From positions 62,001-126,000 of the forward strand of contig JAFKAC010000021.1 in NCBI GenBank assembly GCA_025766275.1: DNA of 64,000 nucleotides, given 5' to 3'. Source of the stretch: Lactarius indigo. Its lineage: Eukaryota > Basidiomycota > Agaricomycetes > Russulales > Russulaceae. Positions within the stretch are counted from its first letter, which is position 1. Every line of letters begins with the position of its first letter. A program made the position numbers and the translations under genes. The notes beneath the pieces were generated by a model that was given only the letters and a program-made list of their open reading frames with translations, searched no databases and was not told the DNA's origin. Shown piece by piece: positions 21,333 to 33,100 of this stretch.

Positions 21333-21827
21333 TGTTACGTTTCGGCCCATACCCTTACTGTACCGGTTGCAACTACGGCGGTAAGGTAGATTAGTTGCGG
21401 ACTTACGATAGGCGATTACGAGTATGATAGGAGATTGCGCGCTGATTGCTGACTGAGGACTGTGCCACTAATACTAGTAGTAGTAGCATTAGGGTTCGAG
21501 CTACTTACGCGATACGTTGGACGCTACACTACTGTGACTCATAGCAGCGCTTGAAAGCCTGCTCGACTTGTATTTAATCTGTCTTGTGAAGGCCAAGATA
21601 CGCCATCTTGGTCTTCTTGAATCGTCACTTGTTTCTTCTCTTTCTACCTCACTCTCTTTCGTCGCCTCTCTCGAAGTGCACCTTCGAGTGTTCACCATTG
21701 CCTACGCTTGGACCTTTGTGTCTTCAAGACATTCGTCACGCCTGGACCTCCGTGTCTTCAGAGTATCCGCTAAGTTGTTACCGCCTCTAAAGAGCTCAAG
21801 TCGAGCTAACGTCGTGACGGCGTTACA
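21333..21827 (+). repeat. Element B 3' LTR (495 bp)
   Basis: Two differences from the 5' LTR, no indels. Followed by GCTTG and LINE ORF1 sequence. Confidence 0.93.
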
Positions 21828-21832
21828 GCTTG

Positions 21833-24333
21833 AGGCGTCTGACCACGCGCCACCGCGACCGGCAGACCCCGTTCCCTCTATATCCCCCATCCCGGAGTGC
21901 AACCCCAGCGCTCCACTGCCTTTGGCAGCTCCTGTCCCGGTCGCGTTGACCCCCATCCCGATGAGGATTGAAGAACCCGCTCCTGCGCCCCCCCCGGCTG
22001 CAAGCGGTGATCTCTCCACATTGCTTATGATGTTCAACGCCACTATTAATCATTTGGAAGCGAAACTGGAGAGTGGACTCGATGCACAGAACAAACGCAT
22101 TGAAACCCTCTTCGCTTCTCGCGATCCATGCACTAAAACTCAGAAGCAGCCTGCTAAAGCAAAGGAGGCGGTGGCAGCCCCTCCTGCGCCCAATACAGTG
22201 GCTTCTGGCTCCCGCGTAATGGATGAGGCCCCGAGCTTTGCCCAGGCTGATGACCCTACGTCGGAGCCTATCATTGAACTCTCTACCCCGGGCACCCGGA
22301 CGGACCCATCCGCCCCGCCCGTCATTATCAGAGAATCCTTCCAACCGCCTCCCTCCAAGGTCGTCCCCCTGGACAAAGACATCCGCGGCAAACCAGTCCC
22401 GGCAGCCACCATGCCTACATCTTGGGCTGGTATCGTGACACAATCTGCTGCTCATCAGCAAAATATCGCTTCCTCGAACCGTGCTGCGACCAACCAAGGC
22501 ACCGGGCGCACCCCAGCCGGAAAGTCGTGTCCAGAAACTGCACAAAGACAACAAACCTCCCCGAACATGGACGTCACTGTGATTCGATGACACGGGGTTG
22601 ACGACCCCGCCATCGAGGCCCAACTGTACAAACGAGCCCCGTCCTCCTTCGTTGCTGAAGCTCGCACTGAAATCGAACGGGCGTCGGACGGCAAACTGAT
22701 CCTCCTCTCTGGCTGCTGGTCCTCCAACGAATCAGCCCACAACTTCGTCTACACCTTCCAAGGGAGCAATGTCCCCTTCGAAGTCATCTACCCTTTCCGG
22801 AACATTCTTGTCAATCCACTTATGGCGGGATATCTCGTACCCAACGATGGCTGGACGCATGCACAACTGCGAGACATCCCCACTCGGGATAGCGAAGGAA
22901 AGATATACACCAACGATGACATCCTGACAGAACTACGTCGCAATGTTCCCTTCAAGGACGCAATCTTTTGCATCGTACCACACTGGCAGGCCTCGACCTT
23001 CCGCGTCGCTGAATCAGAAACTTCCACCATCGTCATGGCCTACGCGGACTGTGACGGCAAGGTGTCGAAAGTAGCTACCTCAGCGGGCATTTTCATGTTC
23101 AACGTCAGAGCCAGAGTCTTCATCACCGGCGACGCCCCGTCCATCCTGATGTGTGGACGATGCCATCGGATCGGACATGCCACAGACTCCCCGGCCTGTC
23201 CACTGCCGACAAATTCGGTCCGCTGTGTGAAGTGCGGTGGTTCTCACCACACTGACGATCACGCGGCCCATTGTCCACGCCCACACGAGACTTTTGGGAT
23301 TTGCAAATGCCTATTCCCATGCCTCAACTGCGGAGGTAAACATGGCACACGGTCATCTCGGTGCCCCATGAAGCAAGGGTTCGCCCCCTCGCCCATGGTC
23401 CCGAAGCCCGTCCCGTCCACCTCACAAAACCCCCCGCCCGCTCCCTCTGCCAAGGGAAAAGGCAAAGCCCCAGCTGAGCCCCCGGCTGACGGACTGATCT
23501 CTACCCAGAGAGATGACGTCCCAGCGACTGCAGGCGACGCTGATGGCTTCACTATGGTAGAAAAGAAAACCCGCTCACGGGGACGAGGAGGAGGCGCATG
23601 CAAACGCTCCAAAATCGCTGCCCACCCACTCACCGTTACCTCGGCACCTCCCGCTCCCCATACCGCCGCTGCTCAATTCGGCTCCATGGGTACGCAGAAT
23701 GCCATTACGCCTCCAACCCTCCTCATGGCGCCCACCATCACCCTCGACCACGGAGCCACGGTTGCAGAGACGCTCGCAGCGCTGAACCGACTTGCCCCCG
23801 CTGACCAACACGATTGTGACGCCAACCGACGCATCATCGCTGAAGACTGGCATCTGGTCCCGGACAATGACCCCACCTCCACACTCACGGGTTCTCCTGC
23901 CTTCCGCTTTGCAGTAAAATATAATCTCCCTTTAACCGCCACAGGGGTAGAACGCTCGCTGACTAAAGGCAAATCCATTGCCACTGGACAAAGAGCAATT
24001 GAGAACTTCCGAGACCAATGGAACCAAGTCTCCCCTTACACGTACGCCATCAGCAAGCTCGAACGCGGACAACGCTTCACGGACCCTCTGGAGGATGCAC
24101 CTGCAGACGCCCCGCCCGTCATCAGTGACAACGATCGCAGGATGGCTCGCCTCCTTATTCAGTCCAACTATGATTTCCACTTCGCAATAAACACCTCTCT
24201 CCCCCCCCTCAAGGACGAAGCTGCCAACTTCATCATTGACGTGTACCCAATCTCTCTTTTCAAAGATATCACCAAAGCTGAGCAGCTCTGGATGATCATC
24301 GAAGACGCCATCAAATCCCCCCTCTATGCATAA
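21833..24333 (+). pseudogene. LINE ORF1 (zinc-knuckle RNA-binding protein), one TGA
   Basis: Continues from 6117 with one GCTTG. Order: Pro/Ala-rich region, a helical stretch (LMMFNATINHLEAKLES), Ser/Pro linker, TGA at 22588-22590 (VTVIR then stop; frame continues HGVDDPAIEAQ), a folded region (FVYTFQGSNVPFEVIYPF), three CCHC-type knuckles at about 23146-23370 (CGRCHRIGH, CVKCGGSHH, CLNCGGKHG) and a long C-terminal half that ends in SPLYA. This is the expected form of a nucleic-acid-binding ORF1 protein. Its TAA overlaps the ORF2 start by 8 bases. Confidence 0.83.
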
Positions 24334-26805
24334 TACGTCCATCCTATCCGTCAACATGCGACGTCGAAATGACGCCATGCATGCCCTTCTCTCGACAAAT
24401 GACACCAACGACATCATCTGTGTTCAAGAGCCTTGGTTCGGCACCATTGGCATGGCACGCGGGGACAAAGAAAGACAGGGAATTGAAGTTCTCGGTGGGG
24501 CGAACCACTGGAGCTGGTCCCTTTTCTATCCCCATTATACCAATACAACCAGAGCAAAGGTAATGATCTATTCTAGATGCTTTAGTAGGCTGGCCTCTAA
24601 AAGACGCTTACATCCCGTACACATAATTCCCCGACTCGATTTAGTCTCCCATCCCTCTATCATGATTGTTGACGCTTGTTTACACACACATACACTACGA
24701 ATTATTAACTTCTACAACGACGTGGCGGACCCATCCGCGTTACGCTCACTACTTTCACTTGATCTAGACCCTACTGTCCCGACCATTATGGTTGGCGACT
24801 TTAACCTCCACGCCCCGCGTTGGTCTCCGAGGGGCTGGTCCCCCTTATCACCTAGACGCCACGAGTTTGAGGAATGGGCTATGGTCCAAACCTTTGAACT
24901 GGCATCGGAACCCGGAGTCATCACGCGGAGGGGAACCGAGAATGAGCGCGACAGCGTGCTAGACCTGGTCTGGCACAACCTTGCTGCTACTTCTCTGGAT
25001 TCCCTTTATCCCCCGGTTGTCGACTGGGAGGCGTCGATCACGTCTGACCACGCTGGTATCCGCTCAACCTGGGAAGTCGACGGAGTCCACCGCGGCCCTA
25101 AACAACACACTATCACCTCCTTCTCAATCACCTGGGACGACGAAGTCCTCAAGGCGTGGCGTGAGGAAATCACATCTTACCTCCCCCCACCAGCTCGTCT
25201 TGAATCCCCTGAACAAGTCGACCGGGCTGCCGAACAACTGCAAGACGCCATTGCTCGCGCGTCTACAGCCCACTTCGGCGTCAAAGCACCACAGAAGGAC
25301 AGAGGCAACCCATGGTGGAACGATGAATGCCGCGCCGCCGTCGCAGCCCTACGCTTGCACACTGATGGCGACACTCCAGAGCGGCGAGCAGCGAAACGCA
25401 AGCTTAAAACTGTTACCAAAAGAACCAAACGAGCTTACTTCGACAAACAAATTAGCGACGGCAATATTTGGGACCTAGCCACGTGGAGACACGGTCGACG
25501 CCTATCTGGCATCCCGGCCCTCCGACGAGCGGATGGCACCGTCCTCACTGAGCATGCAGACATTTCCGACGCCTTAGCTCGAAAATTCTTTGTCGAAGAG
25601 GGTTTCCTTGGCGACATTGCAACGGCTCAGCACGACGACCCCCCTCCCCTCCCCACCCGGGCACTCGCTCCCGTTGTTGCTAAGGAGGTTGACCCCCTCC
25701 TTGCTACGGGTTCCAGCAAATCGGCCCCAGGGGAATCTGGCATCTCATGGAGCATTCTGAAACTATGCTGGGACGATATTTCCGAGCACACAGTCGCCAT
25801 CTTCGACGCTTGCCTCAGGCTCGGACACCACCCATCCATCTGGCGCAAGGCCATTGTAGTTGTAATCCCCAAACCGGGCAAAGACGACTATCTTGCGCCC
25901 AAGGCATACCGACCCATCTCGCTAATCGAGTGCATCAGCAAACTCCTCAAAAAAGTGGTAGCCAAACGCCTCCTATTCGACGCAGACAAGTTTAACATCC
26001 TTCCCTCTTCCCAATTCGGCACTCGCGCTTTCTCCTCGACCCTGGATGCTGGCCTCGCCCTCACACATGACATCCAATGCGCCTTCCGTCTCAAAAGGAA
26101 ATGCGCCACCCTCTTGTTCGACATCAAGGGTTTTTTCGATCATGTTCATAGAGAACGCTTGGTACACACACTGCTGAACCTCGGTTTCCCCGAGTCGATC
26201 GCACAATGGGTCCGCGTCTTTCTGACTGATCGCAAAGTTTCCTTATCATTCAACTCGGCCATACTGGACCAACGAGACCAACCTGTTGGTACCCCACAAG
26301 GCTCCCCCGTCTCTCCCATCCTATCAGCCTTCTACACTTCCACCCTCCTTAAGCTCGTTCCCCCGACCCGCAACACCACGCTCGGAATGTACGTAGACAA
26401 CGGCATCATATTCGCACACGGACCCAGCTGGGCGGAAGTTGATCGCGGCCTCCACGAATGCTACCATCAATGCGAGGACTGGTTAAGGCGATCCAACCTC
26501 CTCTGCGAGCCCGATAAAACCGAGCTAATCTACTTTACCCCCCCGTACACACGAAAGAACAATTGCGATCCCCCGCCCCCCTCCATCTTTTTACCTGATC
26601 CCTCTCTGAATACGTACTACTCCGTCCCTGCTTCCACCACCATACGTTACCTCGGTTTCTTTATTAACAACCGCTTAGATTGGATGCCGCATGTGACCAC
26701 GATGTGCAATCAGTCACGTGCCTCCATCAAAGCTTTACAGCTTCTTGGCAACTCCCAGCGAGGCATATCCACAGCGAACTGGCGACTACTGTTTAACGCA
26801 GTATG
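24326..26805 (+). pseudogene. LINE ORF2, endonuclease and reverse transcriptase part, cut by element D
   Basis: Begins ATGCATAA inside the ORF1 stop. Endonuclease motifs present: VQEPW, VGDFNLHAPRW and TSDHAG, so the nuclease site looks complete. Reverse transcriptase: PKPGKDD, YRPISL, FDIKGFFDHV (motif A), GTPQGSPVSPIL (motif B), but motif C reads MYVDNGIIF, where YxDD is expected; the second catalytic Asp is Asn (GAC to AAC, at a CpG). Ends in LLFNAVC at the GTATG target of element D and resumes at 34819. Confidence 0.87.
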
Positions 26806-27578
26806 TGTCACGGACGCCCTATTTTTGCCTTATTTTTCCATATTTTTATGGATTTATTTGGTAGAGATATGGGATTCTAACGTTGTGTCAAATGTCCAAG
26901 TCCTTATCATTAGATATGATAAGATGGTTAGTCACGTGATGCCAACATGTGCACCCCAAGCACGTGACCCTGGGAGAGTAACTTCCTTATAAGATATTAC
27001 CTCTTTAGGTCACTTTCCTCATTAGTATAGTAGTTTCTCATTGGACGATAAGCAGGGAACATTCTAGATAGTTCTAGACCACATTGTCATAGGGTTGTGA
27101 CTCATAGATAAGGACACGTCATTGTTCTGTCAGCGTTAATGACTGTGCATCAGTCAGCACAATAGATAACGCTATTATTAGACACGACGCGTCAGCGTCT
27201 GACTCATTACTATTACATGTACCTTTAGTAACAAGGTTTAGTAGTAATTCGAACTCAGCCGCAGCACAGTATATAAACCCTCATGTAGCGTCCTGAGTGG
27301 AACCAACTTGTCCTCTTGGTTCTCCACTCAGGTGCGTATTCCACTGTACTTCCCTTACTCTTCTCCAATGTTAACTTGTCCTCTTGGTTCTCCACTCAGC
27401 ATACCACAGCGTGATCACCTTGCCTTTGGACTTGTATAAAGTCCTTAAGTGTGCATACTCTCCGTTGTGACTGTACGTTCGGCGCATGACTTGTCTCCGC
27501 GCTAGGCTTGGGTGTGTTACTAGTTCAGTTCACTTACCTTCTCTTGGTCTAGTTGTCGCGATAAGTCATACCGCTACA
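26806..27578 (+). repeat. Element D 5' LTR (773 bp)
   Basis: Runs from TGTCACG to CGCTACA. TATATAAA at 27270-27277 lies 35 bases before AACTTGTCCT (27305-27314), the complement of the primer site. The block starting AACTTGTCCT and ending CCACTCAG occurs twice (27305 and 27373). Differences from the 3' LTR: 27486 (A/G) and 27558 (G/A), both CpG transitions. Confidence 0.93.
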
Positions 27579-27580
27579 TT

Positions 27581-27590
27581 AGGACAAGTT
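27581..27590 (+). promoter_or_regulatory. Element D self-priming primer-binding site
   Basis: AGGACAAGTT, two bases after the LTR, complementary over 10 bases to 27305-27314 and again to 27373-27382 in the LTR. Confidence 0.7.
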
Positions 27591-28114
27591 CTTCCTTCAC
27601 ACGCCCCTTCATTCTTACCGGCGTTTTCCATTTTCTCTTCTAGGTGGTTGACGACCACAAGTCCCTTGTGTCACACACCTCACTCTTTGCCTGTGGACCT
27701 TCGTACGCAGAATCTGCGCTATCTTGGTACAACTCTAGTGTCCGTAAAATCGGCATAGATTGTGCTTGCCTATAGGACTTTATCTGGTCATCAGTAAAGT
27801 TCCTGGGTACTGCTTGCAGAACTGGTCACCACGCCAGATAAGCTGCAAGTGGAAGAGAAGCCTGCCAGGCCTAGCCTGCGACAGCTGTACACGAAGTAAG
27901 CAGAAAAGTTTGAGAGCGCTTCAGCATGAGAGGCAGCCAATAGGTCGAGGAGACTGCGGCAGACAGCCTTGTGTTCTTGCACAAATTCCCTACATTTTTC
28001 CTGAGTGTTCCGTTATCGCCGCAGCCTCGCGCAGTGTGAAACACCACTGTGTATTGGTCTTGCTTGATCGGACTCTCCAATCACCTTCGACTTAGCGTTT
28101 CGCGGTCGTCGTAA
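27591..28114 (+). other. Element D untranslated leader
   Basis: Between the primer site and the first gag-like reading. Contains only short, frame-broken ORFs and no domain I recognise. It may hold packaging signals or an intron. Confidence 0.4.
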
Positions 28115-28786
28115 CACGTCGTCACATTATACCACCTCCCCTTTTTCAAACTGCCTCGCATATTTGCGAACGTTCGTCAGCGTCTTCGATGTATCTTCCG
28201 GAGGAGACAGGAAACAGTTCTCCCTGTCCCAGCGCCCCCGTCACCCCCACGTTCATATTTCACTCCAAACTCAGCCTCTGCTTCGGCATCGCTACACGTT
28301 CAGGGAGCAGGTCAATCGTCCACCGATCCAATCCCTTCACCTCGATTCGCATCTCCAACTCCGACAGTAGCTTCGGAGCACTCCTACCACTCGGCGCATT
28401 TCTCCTCCAACGAGACACTCGTTGACGACCCCCTAGCACCCCCGGTAATCCACCACCAAGAAGTTTTTGCTGGTGAAGAAGTGCATTACCTTTTCTCTCT
28501 AGAAGCGGAGCCACAAAACGACGCGGAAGCATACGTCCGTGCTATCTATTACAATAGAGATTTCCGTTTCGCTCTTCTAGAACTTCACGGAGCATTTGGC
28601 CTCGTTGCAGGCACTCCTTTCACCGTCCCTCAGCTGATCGCCTTCGCGGCAGCTCTAGTCCCCGAACTTTCTCCTCCCCCATCCGTCCACTCCCACGATA
28701 GCTCCCAAAGGGAAACAGAGAGCAGCGCAAGCTCAAGCTCAGTATCCTACAGGAGTAACGTCCAAGTACAGAACGATCCTCTCTAA
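28115..28786 (+). pseudogene. gag: Element D gag N-terminal region, out of frame with gag
   Basis: This frame is open for about 224 codons with no ATG near its start. It has protein-like content in the second half (EVFAGEEVHYLFSLEAEP, AYVRAIYYNRDFRFALLELH). The gag frame opens at 28638 and reads sensibly from about 28700 (YPTGVTSKYRTILSKEEK). The two overlap in a C-rich tract (about 28667-28700), where a one-base indel would join them. So the N-terminal part of gag has probably been frameshifted. A separate ORF or an intron is possible. Confidence 0.5.
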
Positions 28787-28922
28787 AGAAGAAAAAGAGT
28801 GGATCAAGAACTTCGACAACTGGGACGACTTCGACGAAGACAAACAGCTCCGCCTCATCGAAGACAGACGGGAGTCGATTAAAAAGTACGAGGAAAGAAA
28901 GAGACAAGACGAATTAGATAAG

Positions 28923-30149
28923 ATGTCCGCCGCCGCCGCCGCTCCACCCACTCCCACAGCTCCTGCTCCACCCCCAACTCTTAACGACTGCTTGTGCCTC
29001 ATAAGCGATTTGGGCCAAGTAGTCGGCATACTTACGCAAAAGGTCACGGACTTGACCGCACAGGTTTCAGCAACCGCGGCCAAGCCTAGTGCCAAACACA
29101 AGGAAGTAGTGGCCCGTCCCAAAGCCTGGGATGGGAAAGGCAACTCTACAGATGCCCGTCACTTCCTTGCAGCCTTCCATAATTGGGCAGGCTCACAGCA
29201 GGACACTATGAACACCTGGGACCCGGCCCAGGGCATGTACTTCCGGGCAGAAGACCGCTGGATTATGGCGGTTCTTAACCTCATGGAAGGGGAAGCCAAG
29301 TCATGGGCTCTCCCCTATCTCGAACAACTTCAGTCAAATAACATCCCGTTCGGTAGCTCTTGGGACGAATTCGTCAAAGAATTTAACCAACGGTTCTCGC
29401 CCCTCGACACTACTGAAACAGCGAGGGAGCAGCTGAAGAAGACAAAACAGGGCCGCGGATCGGTTGCAGAGTACCGATCCGTGTTCGAACAGTACTCTGG
29501 ACAGACTGGATGGTCTAAAGCAGACCTCCGCACCCGCTTCTACGACGGTCTTTCGGACCGCGTAAAAGACGCCTTAGCCTTGACGGACAAGGCCCACGTC
29601 GACTTCGACGACCTCAAACAAGTCTCACAGTCACTAGATCAGCGACTGAGACAGAGGGACTCGGAGAAGAAGGGCGGTTCGTCCAGCCAGTCGATCTTGC
29701 CTGCAGGCAAGCCGTCCGATCCAGACGCGATGCAAGTTGACGCATCACGACAGCAGGGATCCGGCACGAGCAAGCCCGCATCCGGCGGGAAGACCCGGCA
29801 AGACTATCAAAAGCACATGCAAGGCAAGTGTTACGGGTGTGGTTCTAAGGACCACTCAAAGAAGGATGGAAACCACGAACGCGACGTGTGCCACCATTGT
29901 CAAAAAGTCGGACATAGGGCACCTGTCTGCATGCTCAAATTCATGGGGAAACCCGCCAAAGCAAAAGCTGCGGCCAGTAGCGAGGAGACCCCCTCCCAAC
30001 CTTCTTCCAGTCAGTCGGCGGCTTCCACCGCCCAATCAAGTAGTTCCGCACCGCCCAAAGCCAATACGTCCCAGGCAGACGTGGCAAAGTTATTGGCGGC
30101 GCTCACCGCCCAGCAAGAGCAAATCAACGCTCTTAAGGCGGCTTTTTAG
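28923..30149 (+). CDS. gag: Element D gag (capsid and nucleocapsid)
   Basis: 408 residues from the first in-frame ATG, with about 95 open codons upstream. N-terminal Ala/Pro stretch, a coiled helix (LGQVVGILTQKVTDLTAQV), retrotransposon gag capsid domain (PKAWDGKGNSTDARHFL to QSLDQRLRQRD), then the zinc region: CYGCGSKDH and the CCHC knuckle CHHCQKVGHRAPVC, and a Ser/Ala tail with a final helix. Ends TTT TAG at 30144-30149, inside the pol open frame. Confidence 0.88.
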   Translation: MSAAAAAPPTPTAPAPPPTLNDCLCLISDLGQVVGILTQKVTDLTAQVSATAAKPSAKHKEVVARPKAWDGKGNSTDARHFLAAFHNWAGSQQDTMNTWDPAQGMYFRAEDRWIMAVLNLMEGEAKSWALPYLEQLQSNNIPFGSSWDEFVKEFNQRFSPLDTTETAREQLKKTKQGRGSVAEYRSVFEQYSGQTGWSKADLRTRFYDGLSDRVKDALALTDKAHVDFDDLKQVSQSLDQRLRQRDSEKKGGSSSQSILPAGKPSDPDAMQVDASRQQGSGTSKPASGGKTRQDYQKHMQGKCYGCGSKDHSKKDGNHERDVCHHCQKVGHRAPVCMLKFMGKPAKAKAAASSEETPSQPSSSQSAASTAQSSSSAPPKANTSQADVAKLLAALTAQQEQINALKAAF

Positions 30150-33100
30150 ATCCAGGGGTAGTCATAGCTGCGGACTCCCCCTGTAAAACAGATACGGTTG
30201 ACTCGGCTTCATGTAGTTGTAAGATATGCCTACGATCTCGCCTCGTTTCGGACTCGGACCAATCTGTAATTCCTACGTACCACTTTGTTTCTGCCTGTCA
30301 TGTTGATAGTAGTGATGTCTCGGCTTCCTGTTCTGATTCTATATCTACATCTGCCTCAGAGATGAACAATAGTATTAGTGTTCCGATTGCTCCACAATTT
30401 GTAGCAGCGCCGCAAGTGATGACTTCTGATGCAGCGCTTTCTTCATGTATTATTCCCGAAACAAAAGATAGCAGATCTCATTTTCATATTTCTGTTGAAT
30501 TACAAGGACGTCATCGTACTGTAAAAGTAGCAGCCATGGTAGACTCCGGAGCAACTTCGTTGTTCCTAGACCAAAAGTACGCTGACCGCCACAAGATGTT
30601 ACAGGTTCCGTTGGAGCATCCCATTACCCTCTATAACATAGACAGGACGCTCAATGAAGCCGGCAGTATCACCCATAAAGTAACCCTCGTCCTCAAAGTC
30701 GGTCCTAGTGCAGAAAAATTCGACTTTATGGTCACTTCACTAGGCCCAGAACGAGTAATATTGGGACTGCCCTGGCTTAGACATCGGAACCCACACATAG
30801 ATTGGCAGGAAGGCACAATGCGTCTCAACTCCAGCGCTGAAATAGCTGCACTGGAGATAGAGATAGAGGTGATGCGCATTATGGCGAACCGTATGGAACG
30901 CTGCCGTCTCCTTGCAGAGAAAGTGATAGACACAGTCTCTGACGAAGTCTTCTGTTTGGCTGGTTTCACGTACTCTCAGCAGATTGCCGAGAAAGCGATA
31001 ACCTCCAAACCTAAGAAGACCTTCGAAGAGATGGTCCCCAAGCACTATCGTGACTTCGCAAAAGTCTTCTCTGAGGAAGAATCCCAGAGACTCCCTGAGC
31101 ATCAGCCATGGGACCACGCCATAGACCTTGAACCAGATGCAGTTAAACACTGGAAGGTCAAGACGTACCCCATGTCACCTAGCGAGCAAGTAGAACTGGA
31201 CAAATTCTTGGATGAACATATAGGGAAAGGATATTTAGTGCCATCCAAGTCACCTATGGCATCCCCTGTATTCTTCATCAAGAAAAAGGACGGCAAACTC
31301 CGTCTAGTCCAGGACTATCGGCGTCTTAACAAAATTACTATTAAGAACCGATATCCACTTCCACTCGCTGCCGACATTATAAATTGGCTTAAGGGAGCTC
31401 AATACTTCACTAAATTCGACGTTTGATGGGGATATCATAACATCCGCATCAAAGAAGGCGATGAATGGAAAGGTGCTATTGTCACCAATAGAGGTCTATA
31501 TGAACCCAAAGTTATGTACTTCGGCATGACTAATAGCCCCGCCACTTTCCAAGCCTTAATGAACGCCGTCTTTGCTGATCTTATCGCACAAGGAGAGGTC
31601 GCCGTATATATGGATGATATTCTTATCTATAGCAATAACCTTAAACACCACCGCAAAATAGTGTGCGAGGTGTTAACATGGTTAGAGCAATATGACCTCT
31701 ATCTCAAACCTGAAAAGTGCGATTTTGAGAAGCAAGAAATGGAGTATCTCGGGATGATTATCCGTCCTGGAGAAGTGCAGATGGACCCCGGCAAGGTCTC
31801 TGCAGTAAAGGAGTGGCCAACCCCGGTTACGCTCAAAGAAGTAAGAGCTTTCATCGGGTTCGCCAATTTCTATAGAAGGTTCATCAAGGATTTCGCGGCT
31901 ATTGCCCGACCCCTTCACGACCTTACTAAGAAAGATACTCCTTGGATATGGCAGTCTGAACAGCAGAAAGCCTTTGACCTGTTAAAGGAACGTTTCGTAC
32001 AAGAACCTATTCTTAAGGTTTACGATCCGAACCTCCCAACAAGAGTCGAGGTAGATGCTTCAGGATTTGCTACTGGCGGTATTTTAACTCAGAAATACCC
32101 GGACGGTCTCTGGCACCCTATTGCGTACCGCTCACAGTCTATGAGCAAAGAAGAACGCAATTATGAAATTTACGACAGAGAAATGCTCGGCTTAATCCGT
32201 GCCTTAGAGGACTGGAGACATTTTCTCGAAGGCATCTCCTTTGAAGTGATCACCGACCATAAGAATATGGAATGGTGGGCAACCATGAAAGACTTGAATA
32301 GGCGCCAAGCTAGATGGGCCTTATTCTTAAGTCGGTTTGCCTTCAAAATCACTTATAAGAAAGGAGAATCCATGCAAGCCGATGCATTAAGTCGTTTCTC
32401 ACAAGACCAAGTCCGAGACTCTGAAGATAACCGCCAGATACAGGTGTTAAAACCTGAGCATTTCCTAGCTGCCGCTAAAGCGCACTTCGTCCCTGAAATA
32501 GACTCTCTAGGGAGTCGCATTAAACTTGCATCTATTAGAGAAGCTGAAGTAATAGAGGGTCTTAAAAGCATTTCTAAGACCGCTCCGAAAGCTCTCACAG
32601 ATGGCGTCTTAATGTGGGAAGAAGAAGATGGTTTCGTTTACCACCGGGGTAAACTATACGTCCCAAATGATCGTGCCCTTCGTAGGGACGTGGTAAAGTC
32701 CTGCCACGACTCGATCACTACCGGACACCCCGGAAAGAACGGAACTATAGAGCTAGTCAGTCGCTACTATTGGTGGCCACACATGTCAGGCTTCATTGCC
32801 TCATATGTAGAAGGATGTGATCGATGCCAACGCTATCGCAAAGATCTACACCCCAAAGCAACCATTCAGCCGCAAGAAGTACCTGAAGGACCTTGGCAGA
32901 TAGTCAGGGTCGATCTAATCGGTCCACTGCCTATGTCACGTGGGAAAGACATGATCTTAAACATCGTAGATCATTATACCAAACAGATTCATCTGTTCCC
33001 AGTAACTTCTCAGATTACGGCTGATGGGGTGGCATCCATCTACTTTGAACAAGTCTTCCCCCTGCATGGGATCCCTCGCAAAGTCATAAGCGATAGAGGA

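Larger units (their letters stand above)
6118..21827 (+). mobile_element. Element B: full-length Ty3/gypsy chromovirus containing element C
   Basis: LTRs are at 6118-6612 and 21333-21827 (495 bp each, two differences seen), flanked by exact 5-bp duplications GCTTG (6113-6117 and 21828-21832). Internal order: primer site, gag, pol cut by element C at 10787/18642, chromodomain, long tail, polypurine tract. Without element C it would be about 7.86 kb. gag is intact. pol is broken by the C insertion, a TGA in the tail and a 37-bp tandem duplication. Confidence 0.95.
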
